From a bacterium HR15 (GTDB taxonomy: Bacteria > Armatimonadota > Fimbriimonadia > Fimbriimonadales > GBS-DC): 53,766 bases of DNA. Below the pieces are notes generated by a model that was given only the letters and a program-made list of their open reading frames with translations, had not been told where the DNA came from and made no database searches. Of this stretch, positions 7,748 through 18,108 are shown in pieces; the stretch's first letter is position 1; each line of letters begins with the position of its first letter. Position numbers and translations under genes: made by a program. The stretch is from positions 1 through 53,766 of the forward strand of contig BEHR01000027.1 in assembly GCA_002898555.1 (NCBI GenBank), given 5' to 3'.

Positions 7748-8638
7748 CTAATCCTTGGAGGTAGCCAGTGTGCAGAAGGCTGCAGCATACTCTTCGGGCG
7801 TGCCGAAGTCCAGCATTCTGCCCTCCACCTCCAGCAAGTAGGCAGGCATCCGTTGCAACAGTCGCTGCTGGGCATCCACCAGATACCACTCGCCTTGGCT
7901 CGGCTGATACGCGCAAGCAATCTCCTCCTGCACCGTCCAGAGGTCGGCAGGCAAGCAATAGATGCCGAAATGGGTGAAAAACTGCCCCTCAGGCAAACCG
8001 GGCGTGCGCAACGCCTCCAGCGCGAACGCCCGATCGGGCTTTTCCACCACCTGCAGCAACCGATAGAGGTGTGCATGCTCCGTCGGTTCGCCCTGCAAAA
8101 TGCCATATCGCTCCACCACTTGCAGCGGAACCTGGTAGACAGCGTAGAGGGGAGTCTGCAGTTGGTCATACATCCGAATCGCTTGCTGCACCGGAGATTC
8201 CATGCTGGTTGCGAGCGGGAGATGGTCGCCCAGCATCACCAGTACTGGCTCGCCCTGTGCGAACTCACGCGCACACCAGACCGCATGCCCGAAGCCATAG
8301 GGCTGATGCTGCATGACGAGGGTGATATGCGCCTTAAGCTGCTGTAGCTCTTCGTAGAGGGTGTGCAGCTCCGGTTTGCGCTGCAAGGCATCCCCATAAC
8401 GGGCAAAATCACCCTCCAGAAAGCGACGATAGGTAGGTTCCTGTTCAGGCGCGACAACCACCCCAATCTGTTCGATACCTGCTTCAAGGAGTGCGCCGGC
8501 GATCAGTTGCAACCCGGTGGTCAGGCGTCCGTTGGGCAGCACAAACGGCATCAACCCCTTTGGCAACACGATACTGATGGGATAGAGGCGCGTGCCCAGT
8601 CCCGCCATCGGCACAATCGCTTTGCGTATCCGCCTCAT
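7748..8638 (-). CDS. galU: UTP-glucose-1-phosphate uridylyltransferase-type nucleotidyltransferase
   Basis: A 296-residue sugar-nucleotide pyrophosphorylase of the GalU type. It has the nucleotide-binding signature GLGTRLYP (residues 13-20), the LPKGLMP substrate loop (25-31), a VMLGDHLP segment equivalent to the metal-binding LGDD (here with His in place of the second Asp), VVEKP, and the end MLDFGTPEEYAAAF. It should make UDP-glucose from UTP and glucose-1-phosphate for cell-envelope sugars; another NTP or sugar specificity is possible. A TATAAT eight bases before the ATG suggests a leaderless transcript. It is divergent from trpE. Confidence 0.88.
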   Translation of the reverse strand: MRRIRKAIVPMAGLGTRLYPISIVLPKGLMPFVLPNGRLTTGLQLIAGALLEAGIEQIGVVVAPEQEPTYRRFLEGDFARYGDALQRKPELHTLYEELQQLKAHITLVMQHQPYGFGHAVWCAREFAQGEPVLVMLGDHLPLATSMESPVQQAIRMYDQLQTPLYAVYQVPLQVVERYGILQGEPTEHAHLYRLLQVVEKPDRAFALEALRTPGLPEGQFFTHFGIYCLPADLWTVQEEIACAYQPSQGEWYLVDAQQRLLQRMPAYLLEVEGRMLDFGTPEEYAAAFCTLATSKD

Positions 8639-8646
8639 GCCTTTTT

Positions 8647-8652
8647 ATTATA
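8647..8652 (-). promoter_or_regulatory. -10 box of the galU-like gene, leaderless type
   Basis: TATAAT on the minus strand ends eight bases before the ATG at 8638. There is no separate Shine-Dalgarno at a normal distance, only AAAAAGGC immediately before the ATG. Confidence 0.65.
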
Positions 8653-8694
8653 GCCCAAAGGGGCATTCCCTCTTGTGCGCATCTCCCTAAAAGG

Positions 8695-8700
8695 TATACT
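8695..8700 (+). promoter_or_regulatory. -10 box of trpE, leaderless type
   Basis: GGTATACT with TATACT ending seven bases before a GTG at 8708. This spacing is what favours GTG 8708 as the trpE start over the upstream GTG at 8675. Confidence 0.55.
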
Positions 8701-8707
8701 TCCGCTT

Positions 8708-10231
8708 GTGGATGCGTATCAGGCAGGTCAAAGCACTCAAGGCTCTGTTCCGGAGGCATTTCGTGCCTTGCAGTCTATTGGACGGCTTGTTCCTCTTTAT
8801 CGCGAGACGCTTGCTGATTGGGAGACACCCCTTTCCGCTTTCTACAAGGTGGCGGGTGACGAGCCATATGCCTTTTTGCTGGAGAGCGTGAGTGGTGGCG
8901 AGCGTATCGCTCGCTACTCGTTCATTGGCTTTTCGCCCGTTGCGATTGTGCGTTCCAAAGGGTGTGAGGTGCGATTGTGGGAGCGCGGCACGGGCTGGCG
9001 TACCTTGGAGTTGCCTCCGCGCCAGGATCCGTTAGACCCTGTGCGGGTGCTCCTGCATCGATACCACTTCCACCGGGACCCGCGCTTACCTCGCTTCGTG
9101 GGAGGGGCGGTCGGCTATATCGCCTACGACTATGTACGCTTTCTGGAGCGACTGCCCGATCAGACCCACGACGACCTACAAACCGATGACTGCTGCTTAA
9201 TGTTCCCCGAAGTGCTGCTCATTTTTGACCATGTACAACATCTGATTAGGGTGTTAGTGAACGCGCTGCCTGGCGCTGATCCTGCGGAGGGGTATCGCCA
9301 AGCGATGAGGCGTATCGAACAAGTGCTTGCCCTGCTGAATCGCCCGTTGCCACCGCCCCCGTTCGTGGACGCGCCTGCATTCCAGTTGAACCCCACCCCG
9401 AATCTGTCGCGTGAAGAGTTTCTTAACGCGGTGGCGCGAGCGGTAGCGTATATCCATGCGGGCGACTGCATTCAGGTGGTTCTCTCGCAGCGGTTCAGCC
9501 AGCCCGTTAGCGCACCTCCCCTGAACATCTATCGCGCCCTGCGCTCCATCAATCCATCGCCCTATATGTTTTTATTGCGGATGGACGATACGACGCTGAT
9601 CGGGGCGTCGCCCGAAGTGTTGGTGACGGTGGAGGGCCGCCAGGCAATCACGCGCCCCATCGCGGGCACGCGCCCACGCGGCGCCACGGAGGAGGAAGAC
9701 CAGCGATTGGCGCAGGAACTGCTCGCCGACGAGAAGGAACGCGCCGAGCATATTATGCTGGTCGATCTGGGGCGCAACGATCTGGGGCGCGTCTGCCAAT
9801 ATGGCACGGTGCATGTGCCCGAGTTGATGGTGATCGAGCGATACTCGCATGTGATGCACATCGTGTCGGAAGTGCGTGGCATCCTCAAAGAGGGCGTGGA
9901 CAGCTTCGATGTGCTGCGCGCGTGCTTTCCAGCGGGCACGGTGTCGGGCGCGCCCAAAGTACGCGCGATGGAAATCATCGAGGAGCTGGAACCGACCCGC
10001 CGCGGACCCTATGCCGGCGCAGTCGGCTACTTCAGCTACTCCGGCGACATGGATACCTGCATCACCATTCGCACCATCCTGTTGAAAGAGGGGGTGGCGC
10101 ATGTGCAAGCGGGCGCGGGCATCGTCGCCGATTCGGTGCCCGAACGCGAGTATCAAGAGTGCCTGAACAAGGCGATGGCAGCACTCAGGGCGATCGAACG
10201 CGCCCACCGAGCTTCCACAAGTGAGGAGTGA
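8708..10231 (+). CDS. trpE: Anthranilate synthase component I
   Basis: A 507-residue TrpE. The N-terminal domain has the tryptophan-feedback region FLLESVSGGERIARYSFIG. The chorismate-binding domain follows: GDCIQVVLSQRF, ITRPIAGTRPRG, DEKERAEHIMLVDLGRNDLGRV, TVSGAPKVRAMEIIEELEP, YAGAVGYFSYSGDMDTCITIRT and QAGAGIVADSVPEREYQEC. It converts chorismate and glutamine-derived ammonia to anthranilate, the first step of tryptophan synthesis. No trpG or other trp gene is adjacent, so the amidotransferase partner must be elsewhere. The start is uncertain between GTG 8675 and GTG 8708; the -10 box at 8695 argues for the latter. No attenuator peptide was seen. Confidence 0.96.
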   Translation: MDAYQAGQSTQGSVPEAFRALQSIGRLVPLYRETLADWETPLSAFYKVAGDEPYAFLLESVSGGERIARYSFIGFSPVAIVRSKGCEVRLWERGTGWRTLELPPRQDPLDPVRVLLHRYHFHRDPRLPRFVGGAVGYIAYDYVRFLERLPDQTHDDLQTDDCCLMFPEVLLIFDHVQHLIRVLVNALPGADPAEGYRQAMRRIEQVLALLNRPLPPPPFVDAPAFQLNPTPNLSREEFLNAVARAVAYIHAGDCIQVVLSQRFSQPVSAPPLNIYRALRSINPSPYMFLLRMDDTTLIGASPEVLVTVEGRQAITRPIAGTRPRGATEEEDQRLAQELLADEKERAEHIMLVDLGRNDLGRVCQYGTVHVPELMVIERYSHVMHIVSEVRGILKEGVDSFDVLRACFPAGTVSGAPKVRAMEIIEELEPTRRGPYAGAVGYFSYSGDMDTCITIRTILLKEGVAHVQAGAGIVADSVPEREYQECLNKAMAALRAIERAHRASTSEE

Positions 10232-10245
10232 GTGGTCCGAAGAGG

Positions 10246-10251
10246 TATACT
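10246..10251 (+). promoter_or_regulatory. -10 box of the phosphodiester glycosidase gene
   Basis: GGTATACT, with TATACT ending 11 bases before the ATG at 10263. The leader would be only a few bases and contains no Shine-Dalgarno sequence. Confidence 0.5.
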
Positions 10252-10262
10252 GCTTACCACCT

Positions 10263-11738
10263 ATGAGGCGGTTTCAGGGAAGATGGCTGTTGGGTGCGCT
10301 GGCGTGGTTGCTTATTATGGGCATGCTTGCCCAGCCAAAACCGACCGAAACGATTCAGAAGCGTATTGCCCCCCATGTCCTGCTGTTTCAAGAGGTGTCT
10401 ACGGAGCCGCCACTGGCTATCCAGGGCTTGCGTATCAGCCCATCGCGCTCGGTGCGTATCGAGACTTCGCTGGGCAACGATGTGGTACTGACGGAGATGA
10501 CTGCGCGGGGACGCGAGACGGTCAGTCGCGCTGCATGGCGTCACCGAGCACTGGCAGCCATCAACGCCGACTTCTTCCCTTTCACGGGTGACCCTCTGGG
10601 GCTATGTATACTACGCGGCGAGATAGTGAGCGAGCCGTTTCCGAACCGCCCCGCTATCGGCTGGGCACCAGGTGGCAAGGTGGTGATGGGTGCGCCGCGG
10701 CTCAATGCCACACTAACCCGTGCGGATGGTGCACAAGCCACGCTCACAGGAATCAATCGTCCCGCGAAGGCGAACAGCGATCTCGTGTTGTTTACCCACT
10801 TTTTCGGGGCAACGGCGCAAGCCGAGACCTCAGGTGTAGGTGTGGTGCTGGATGCGTTGCCACGCCCTGTGCGAGTCGGGACGACACTCCAAGCCGTGGT
10901 GCGCGAGGTGTTGCCCAATGTTAACAGCGTGCCGATCCCCCTCACCGGAGGAGTGTTGATAGGCACAGGCGACATGGGGAGCTTCCTGCAAGCACTTCAG
11001 CCTGGGCAATCGGTGCAGCTTCGCATCGACCTGCAAGGCGATGGGGCATCGGCATGGCGTGAAGTGACGGAGGCGGTCGCGGGTGGACCTTGGTTGGTGC
11101 GCAACGGGAAGCCAGTGCCGCCTGAAGAATATGAACAGGCAGGGTTTAACAGAAGTTTCTGGGAGCGACGCCATCCCCGCACGGCAGTCGGACGCACCGC
11201 AAAGGGCGAACTCATCTGGTTGGTGGTCGATGGGCGTCAGCCGCATAGCCAAGGCGCGACGCTCCCCGAACTGGCGCAACTGATGCTCCGCTATGGTGCG
11301 GTCGACGCCATCAACCTGGATGGGGGCGGTTCGAGTACACTGGTCGTGCGCGACCTGGTGCTGAACAGCCCCTCCGATGGCAGCGAGCGTCCTGTAGCGA
11401 ACCTCTGGCTATTGTACGATGACAGCCTGCGCCCTACCTTGCCACGCGCCACTTATCGCATCGAGCCTCCTTCCGCAACGCTGAAGGTGGGTGAACGAGT
11501 GCGGTTTCGACTCTGGCGCGACAAGGAACCAGTGTCCGCTTGGGACGCCATCTGGGGGTGCAACACAGGGCTGGGATTTATCGATCAATGGGGGCGATTC
11601 GTTGCCCTGCGCCCCGGTCAGGGTACAGTCAGCGTCTATATCGACCAGCAATGGCTGCATGTGCCCCTTAGGGTGGAGGCGCCGCCCAGCGAGCCAAATA
11701 AAAATGGAGGCGCCGGTGGGAATCGAACCCACGAATAG
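10263..11738 (+). CDS. Secreted phosphodiester glycosidase family protein (NAGPA/DUF2233)
   Basis: A 491-residue protein with a signal peptide (MRRFQGRWLLGALAWLLIMGMLAQ) and a phosphodiester-glycosidase (NAGPA/DUF2233) domain. Typical parts are AINADFFPFTGDPLG, RNGKPV, RTAVGRTAKGELIWLVVDG and the active-site-like DAINLDGGGSSTLV. The last about 100 residues look like a small beta/Ig-like module (PPSATLKVGERVRFRLW). The last 11 codons and the TAG lie inside tRNA-Cys on the opposite strand, giving the tail GGAGGNRTHE. It probably removes or processes phosphodiester-linked sugars outside the cytoplasm; the substrate is unknown. The frame opens earlier, at 10221, but the signal peptide and -10 box fix the start at 10263. 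Confidence 0.88.
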   Translation: MRRFQGRWLLGALAWLLIMGMLAQPKPTETIQKRIAPHVLLFQEVSTEPPLAIQGLRISPSRSVRIETSLGNDVVLTEMTARGRETVSRAAWRHRALAAINADFFPFTGDPLGLCILRGEIVSEPFPNRPAIGWAPGGKVVMGAPRLNATLTRADGAQATLTGINRPAKANSDLVLFTHFFGATAQAETSGVGVVLDALPRPVRVGTTLQAVVREVLPNVNSVPIPLTGGVLIGTGDMGSFLQALQPGQSVQLRIDLQGDGASAWREVTEAVAGGPWLVRNGKPVPPEEYEQAGFNRSFWERRHPRTAVGRTAKGELIWLVVDGRQPHSQGATLPELAQLMLRYGAVDAINLDGGGSSTLVVRDLVLNSPSDGSERPVANLWLLYDDSLRPTLPRATYRIEPPSATLKVGERVRFRLWRDKEPVSAWDAIWGCNTGLGFIDQWGRFVALRPGQGTVSVYIDQQWLHVPLRVEAPPSEPNKNGGAGGNRTHE

Positions 11739-11780
11739 AGGCTTTGCAGGCCTCCCCCTTGGCCACTTGGGTACGGCGCC
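11705..11780 (-). tRNA. tRNA-Cys (GCA)
   Basis: The minus strand folds as a complete cloverleaf: acceptor GGCGCCG/CGGCGCC, anticodon stem GAGGC/GCCTC with loop CTGCAAA (anticodon GCA), T-loop GGTTCGATTCC, discriminator T as expected for cysteine, and an encoded CCA. Its 3' part overlaps the stop codon of the convergent glycosidase gene. Confidence 0.95.
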
Positions 11781-11794
11781 TCAATTCCGTCCCT

Positions 11795-11824
11795 ATTATA
11801 CCCCATTCCCTACCCGTGAGTCAA
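11795..11824 (-). promoter_or_regulatory. Promoter of tRNA-Cys
   Basis: On the minus strand, TTGACT (11819-11824) and GGTATAAT (TATAAT at 11795-11800) are separated by 18 bases, a near-consensus promoter about 15 bases upstream of the tRNA. Confidence 0.75.
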
Positions 11825-11833
11825 GAGGTTGGG

Positions 11834-11998
11834 GAGGGTGTTCGAAAAATCCGCTCACCACTCGCCCCAACTGGAGGGCGAGCCTCCTGGCGTGTAGGGG
11901 CAGACCCTCGTGTCTGCCCAAAACCCATGCCAATATTCTTTAACGGCTCGGCGGGAGCCTCACCTTCCAGCGAGCCGCATGAATTTTCGAACACCCTC
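11834..11998. mobile_element. TIR-bounded mosaic repeat element, copy B (MITE-like)
   Basis: Bounded by GAGGGTGTTCGAAAAAT and GAATTTTCGAACACCCTC. Inside are GEAPAEP-type units (GGAGGGCGAGCCTCC, GGCTCGGCGGGAGCCTC) and the TGTAGGGGCAGACC segment. The right end, read on the minus strand, is nearly identical over some 70 bases to the left end of the element at 25830. No flanking duplication is obvious. It fills most of the gap between tRNA-Cys and the rRNA promoters. Confidence 0.68.
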
Positions 11999-12009
11999 GC
12001 GGCACCCCC

Positions 12010-12040
12010 TTGACAAAGGGGGTGGGGTGCATGGTATATT
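12010..12040 (+). promoter_or_regulatory. rRNA operon promoter P1
   Basis: TTGACA (12010-12015) and TATATT (12035-12040) with a 19-base spacer, followed by a GC-rich start region. Confidence 0.6.
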
Positions 12041-12127
12041 AAAGGGCGGTTGCAGAGGAAACTCCCTACTGCAGCCGATAATCAGGGATATGCCGGGCGC
12101 AAAAGGGGCAAAAACGAGGCACCCCCC

Positions 12128-12157
12128 TTGACAAAGGCGTCCGGAGCGTGGTATAAT
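12128..12157 (+). promoter_or_regulatory. rRNA operon promoter P2
   Basis: Perfect consensus TTGACA (12128-12133) and TATAAT (12152-12157) with an 18-base spacer. It lies about 115 bases upstream of the 16S gene. P1 and P2 share the CCCCCTTGACAAAGG block, so they look like a duplicated promoter. Confidence 0.85.
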
Positions 12158-12211
12158 ATCCCCTGCCGATTCATCCAGCGGAGAGGGTCGGCAGTTGCAG
12201 AGTGCACCTTG

Positions 12212-12240
12212 AAAACCGGGCAGGTAAGACGCTTTGCGAG
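12212..12240 (+). other. 5' half of the pre-16S processing stem
   Basis: AAAACCGGGCAGG (12212-12224) and TTTGCGAG (12233-12240) are complementary, in nested order, to CCTGCCCGGTTTT (13836-13848) and CTCGCAAA (13820-13827) behind the 16S gene. Together they form the long stem normally cut by RNase III. Confidence 0.8.
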
Positions 12241-12270
12241 CCATCCAGGATCAGAAAACACGCTCGTTTT

Positions 12271-13803
<1,533 letters not shown>

Positions 13804-13865
13804 AACGGAGCAAAACTCTCTCGCAAACTCGTCTGCCTGCCCGGTTTTGAAGGAGACGCAAAGCA

Positions 13866-13942
<77 letters not shown>

Positions 13943-13949
13943 ACACTGT

Positions 13950-14024
13950 GGGGGCGTAGCTCAGCGGGAGAGCACCTGCTTTGCACGCAGGGGGTCACCG
14001 GTTCAAATCCGGTCGCCTCCACCA
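13950..14024 (+). tRNA. tRNA-Ala (TGC)
   Basis: A complete cloverleaf with acceptor GGGGGCG/CGCCTCC (one G-U pair), anticodon loop TTTGCAC (TGC), T-loop GGTTCAAATCC and encoded CCA. It is seven bases behind tRNA-Ile in the rRNA spacer. Confidence 0.97.
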
Positions 14025-14113
14025 AACAATCAACCCAACCGTGGGCGCCCCACGGGACATCCACGGTTGGGCGAAAAAACCCAAACGGGCAACGGACCCG
14101 AACACGATGTGCA

Positions 14114-14142
14114 CCTTGACAATTGGGCGAAGCGTTCACCGA
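14114..14142 (+). other. 5' half of the pre-23S processing stem
   Basis: CCTTGACAATTGGGC (14114-14128) is fully complementary to GCCCAATTGTCAAGG (17908-17922) behind the 23S gene, and GTTCACCGA nearby pairs with TCGGTGAAC. This is the expected RNase III substrate. Confidence 0.8.
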
Positions 14143-14353
14143 GAGAGAAAATCTCGGCAGTGCGTCTGAGTGGGCAAGCTACTAAGGGCGCACGGTGGAT
14201 GCCTTGGGGCAAGGAGCCGACGAAGGGCGTGGTAAGCTGCGATAAGCCACGGGGAGCCGCAAACAGGCGTTGATCCGTGGATTCCCGAATGGGGAAACCC
14301 GACCACCGCAAGGGTGGTCACCCACCGCTGAACCCATAGGCGGTGCGGAGGGC

Positions 14354-14388
<35 letters not shown>

Positions 14389-15316
14389 AAAGAAACCGAA
14401 TGGGATTCCCTTAGTAGTGGCGAGCGAACGGGGAACAGCCTAAACCTGCATCGTGCCAAGCCTGCCGGCGTTGCGATGCAGGGGTCGTGGGACCTGACCG
14501 AGCGGGCGGCAGACCGCTCAGGGAGTGACCAAACCGTTTCTTAGCAGAAGCTGCCTGGAACGGCACGCCATAGAGGGTGAGAGCCCCGTATGCGAAAAGA
14601 AACGGTCTCCCGTCAGGCTCCCGAGTAGCGCGGGACACGAGGAACCCTGCGCGAATCTGCCCGGACCACCGGGTAAGGCTAAACACTCCTTGCCACCGAT
14701 AGCGCAACCAGTACCGTGAGGGAAAGGTGAAAAGCACCCCGGCGAGGGGAGTGAAATAGAACCTGAAACCGTGCGCCTACAAGCAGTCGGAGGGCTATGC
14801 CCCGCAAGGGGAACAGCCTGACGGCGTGCCTTTTGCAGAATGAGCCGGCGAGTTACGCTCAGCGGCAAGGTTAAGTGCCTCCGGCACGAAGCCGTAGCGA
14901 AAGCGAGTCCTCACAGGGCGACCCAGTCGCTGGGCGTAGACCCGAAACCGCGCGATCTACCCCTGGTCAGGCTGAAGCCGTGGTAACACACGGTGGAGGG
15001 CCGAACCGGTGTCCGTTGAAAAGGGCTCGGAGGAACTGGGGGTAGTGTGGTGAAATGCCAATCGAGCGCGGAGATAGCTGGTTCTCCCCGAAATGCATTG
15101 AGGTGCAGCCTCACGCGCTATGCTATGCAGGTAGAGCCACTGGATGGGCTAGGGGGCCTACCAGCTTACCGAACCCAACCAAACTCCGAATGGCATAGCA
15201 TCGACCGTGGGAGTGAGACCGCGACGGATGAGCGCCGTGGTCAAAAGGGAAACAGCCCAGACCGCCCGCTAAGGCCCCTAAGCACCAGCTCAGTGTGAAA
15301 GGATGTAGGGTCGCGT

Positions 15317-15353
<37 letters not shown>

Positions 15354-15839
15354 TAAACAGTGCGTAATAGCTGACTGGCCGAATGTGACCCTGCGCCGAC
15401 AATGTAAGGGGGCTTAAGCTGGTCGCCGAAGCGGCGGGTTCACCCACCCCGGGTGAGCGGTAGGGGAGCGTTCTGCACGCAGGGAAGGGGGAGCGGAAGC
15501 ACCCCTGGAGCGTGCAGAAGTGAGAATGCCGGCACGAGTAGCGAGAAGACGGGTGAGAATCCCGTCCGCCGAAAGCCTAAGGGTTCTTCAGGCAGGTTCG
15601 TCCGCTGAAGGTTAGGCGGTCCTAAGCCGAGGGCGAAACGCCGTAGGTGAAGGGCAGTGGGTCAACATTCCCACCCCAGGTGGCGGAGCGAGAACGGGGA
15701 CGCTGTAGAACGGGTCGGGCGCGGAGCTGGAAGGCCGCGCTCGCGGGTGAGGCAACGCACCCGCGACGAAGGAAGCCCTCGGGCAACCGAAGCGACCCCG
15801 ACTGCAGCCGAGAAAAGCCGTTCCGCGAGGAAACCACCT

Positions 15840-15871
<32 letters not shown>

Positions 15872-15907
15872 GCGAGGAGCCTCAGGCGCGCGAGAGAAGT
15901 CCCGCTA

Positions 15908-15941
<34 letters not shown>

Positions 15942-16174
15942 GAAGGGGTGCCTCCAGCCGTGTAGGCTGCAACGCCCAAGCGGCAGGAGGTCGCAGCAAA
16001 GAGGGCCTGGCGACTGTTTACCAAAAACACAGCTCTCTGCAAAGGGGTAAACCCGATGTATAGGGGGCGACGCTTGGCCAATGCCCGTCGGTTAAGGGGA
16101 GGGGTCAGCCGCAAGGCAAAGCCCCAAACTGAAGCCCGGGTGAATGCCGGCCGTAACTCTAACGGTCCTATGGT

Positions 16175-16928
16175 ACCTTCGCTGCCCCCCTCATGGGTAA
16201 CCATGAGGTGCGCATCCGGCTATATGCTGGAAAATCCGAGTATCCAGCGGTACTTGCAGGGAAACTCCTTTCTCGAGGCGAAAGGAATCCCTGTGAGTAA
16301 CAATCCGACTGGTGCGGACAACCAGCAGGAAAGGCTAATCCTTATCGGATGGGTCGTCGGGTTTGTAGACGGCGAAGGTTGCTTCTCAATAGGGCTCCTC
16401 CATCAACCCGACCGAGGCAACCGCAAGGGCTACAAAACCCGAATACAGGTGTTCCATGAGTTCGCAGTCACGCAGGGCGCACGCAGCCTCGACGCTTTGC
16501 GACGACTGCAAAGCTTCTTCGGCGTCGGCTCCATAATCATCAACCGACGCAGCGATAACCATAAGGAACCCCTGTACCGCTATGTCGTGCGCAAGCGCGA
16601 CGAACTTCTGCAAGTCATCATCCCGTTTTTCAGACAGTACCCACTGCACACTGCAAAACGGGACGACTTCGAGAAGTTCGCACAATGTGTGGAGCGGATG
16701 GCCTCCAACTATCACCTCACTCAAGAGGGACTGGAAGCTATCGCTCAGCTTGCGGCGACGATGAATCGGCGGAAAGACCGATCCGAAAGGGTTAGAATCC
16801 TCAGAGACCATACGCCGGACACCTCGACGACGAGGTGAAGAGATGGTCCCATCTGCATGGCGACATGCAGGAGCCACTCTTGGACAAGGAGGAGATGGCT
16901 CGCTCGACAACGGTCGAGTAAGGTCATA
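16175..16928 (+). ncRNA. Group I intron in 23S rRNA at the L1931 site
   Basis: The insertion lies between positions equivalent to E. coli 23S U1931 and A1932, a known group I site in thermophilic bacteria such as Thermotoga. The 5' exon ends in T as group I splicing requires. The 3' portion carries a recognisable catalytic core: CTCAGAGACCATACGCC (16799-16815) with the returning strand AAGAGATGGTCCC (16844-16856), forming the P7 region. The 5' portion before the endonuclease gene supplies P1-P6 candidates, e.g. CCTCATGG/CCATGAGG. With these boundaries the last intron base is A, not the usual omega-G. The ends are inferred from exon conservation. Confidence 0.8.
16293..16838 (+). CDS. LAGLIDADG homing endonuclease (intron-encoded)
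   Basis: A protein with a single LAGLIDADG motif, ILIGWVVGFVDGEGCFSI, near its N-terminus, which acts as a homodimer in this subfamily. It would cut intronless 23S genes at the insertion site and so spread the intron. The frame is open from far upstream in the 23S exon, but translation must start inside the intron. GTG 16293 (VSNNPTGADNQQERL) is preceded by AAAGGA at a good distance and gives 181 residues; ATG 16203 or 16224 are alternatives. The protein is basic and rich in Arg and Gln, as expected for a DNA-binding protein. It is inserted in a peripheral loop of the intron RNA, before the P7 sequences. Confidence 0.88.
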   Translation: MSNNPTGADNQQERLILIGWVVGFVDGEGCFSIGLLHQPDRGNRKGYKTRIQVFHEFAVTQGARSLDALRRLQSFFGVGSIIINRRSDNHKEPLYRYVVRKRDELLQVIIPFFRQYPLHTAKRDDFEKFAQCVERMASNYHLTQEGLEAIAQLAATMNRRKDRSERVRILRDHTPDTSTTR

Positions 16929-17201
16929 AGCGAAATTCCTTGTCGGGTAAATTCCGACCCGCACGAAAAGCGTAACGACTGGGCCACTGTCTCAGCGGGA
17001 CTCTCGGTGAAACTGTACTACCCGTGAAGATGCGGGTTACCTGCGGTGGGACGGAAAGACCCCGTGGAGCTTTACTACAGCCTGGGATTGCATTTTGGCA
17101 GGTCATGTAGAGCGTAGGTGGGAGCTTCGGCGCCAATGGAACACCACCCTTGGCCTGCTGAAGTGCTAACCCGCACCGTGAACCGGTGCGGAGACAGTCT
17201 T

Positions 17202-17233
<32 letters not shown>

Positions 17234-17395
17234 AAAACGGTAACGGAGGTGTCCAAAGGTCCGCTCAGCGCGGTCGGAAATCGCGCGTCGAGTGCAAGGG
17301 CATAAGCGGGCTTGACTGTGAGACCTACGGGTCGAGCAGAGGCGAAAGCCGGGCCTAGTGACCCTCTGGTAGTGCGTGGGCACGCCAGGGTTCAT

Positions 17396-17426
<31 letters not shown>

Positions 17427-17457
17427 GATCCTGCCCGAGCGTCCACAGCGACGGCGG

Positions 17458-17516
<59 letters not shown>

Positions 17517-17526
17517 GGGGGGTTCA

Positions 17527-17587
<61 letters not shown>

Positions 17588-17706
17588 CCGCAGGCGCAGG
17601 AGACTTGAGGGGAGCTGGCCCTAGTACGAGAGGACCGGGCTGGACCGACCTCTGGTGTACCAGTTGTCCCGCCAGGGGCAGTCGCTGGGTAGCCATGTCG
17701 GGACGG

Positions 17707-17737
<31 letters not shown>

Positions 17738-17940
17738 CCACCCCAAGATCAGGTCTCCCATCCGGACAACGGAGTAAGGCCCCCGGTAGATGACCGGGTC
17801 GATAGGCGGCACGTGTAAGCGCAGCAATGCGTTGAGCCGAGCCGTACTAACCGGCCGAGGGCTTGCCCACTGGACGCACTCCCGAGGTTTTCTTCGGTGA
17901 ACCGCCAGCCCAATTGTCAAGGTCGAACAACACGCTTTTC

Positions 17941-18060
17941 ATTCGGGTGCCCATAGCGGAGGGGAAACACCCGTTCCCATCCCGAACACGGCCGTTAAGC
18001 CCTCCAGCGCCGAAGATACTGCTCTGGCAACGGAGTGGGAAAATAGGTCGGTGCCCGGAT
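17941..18060 (+). rRNA. rrf: 5S ribosomal RNA
   Basis: About 120 bases with terminal helix CGGGTGCC/GGTGCCCG, the loop CCCATAGCGGAGGGGAAACACCCG, the conserved CCCATCCCGAACACGG and GAAGATACTGC. It follows the 23S gene by about 70 bases. Confidence 0.95.
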
Positions 18061-18082
18061 GAAACATCCACCCCCTGCAGGC

Positions 18083-18108
18083 AACCCCCTGCAGGGGGTT
18101 GTTTTTTT
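18083..18108 (+). terminator. Intrinsic terminator of the rRNA operon
   Basis: A perfect palindrome AACCCCCTGCAGGGGGTT followed by G and seven Ts. The T-run overlaps the stop codon of the convergent czcA gene, so the two transcription units meet here without spacer. Confidence 0.92.

Noticed and set aside
7301-8347. A 348-codon open frame on the plus strand opposite galU and the Cys-rich gene
   Set aside because: It is antisense to two genes with clear family motifs and good starts. Its composition (His, Leu, Gln-rich) is that of a shadow frame, and it has no ribosome binding site.
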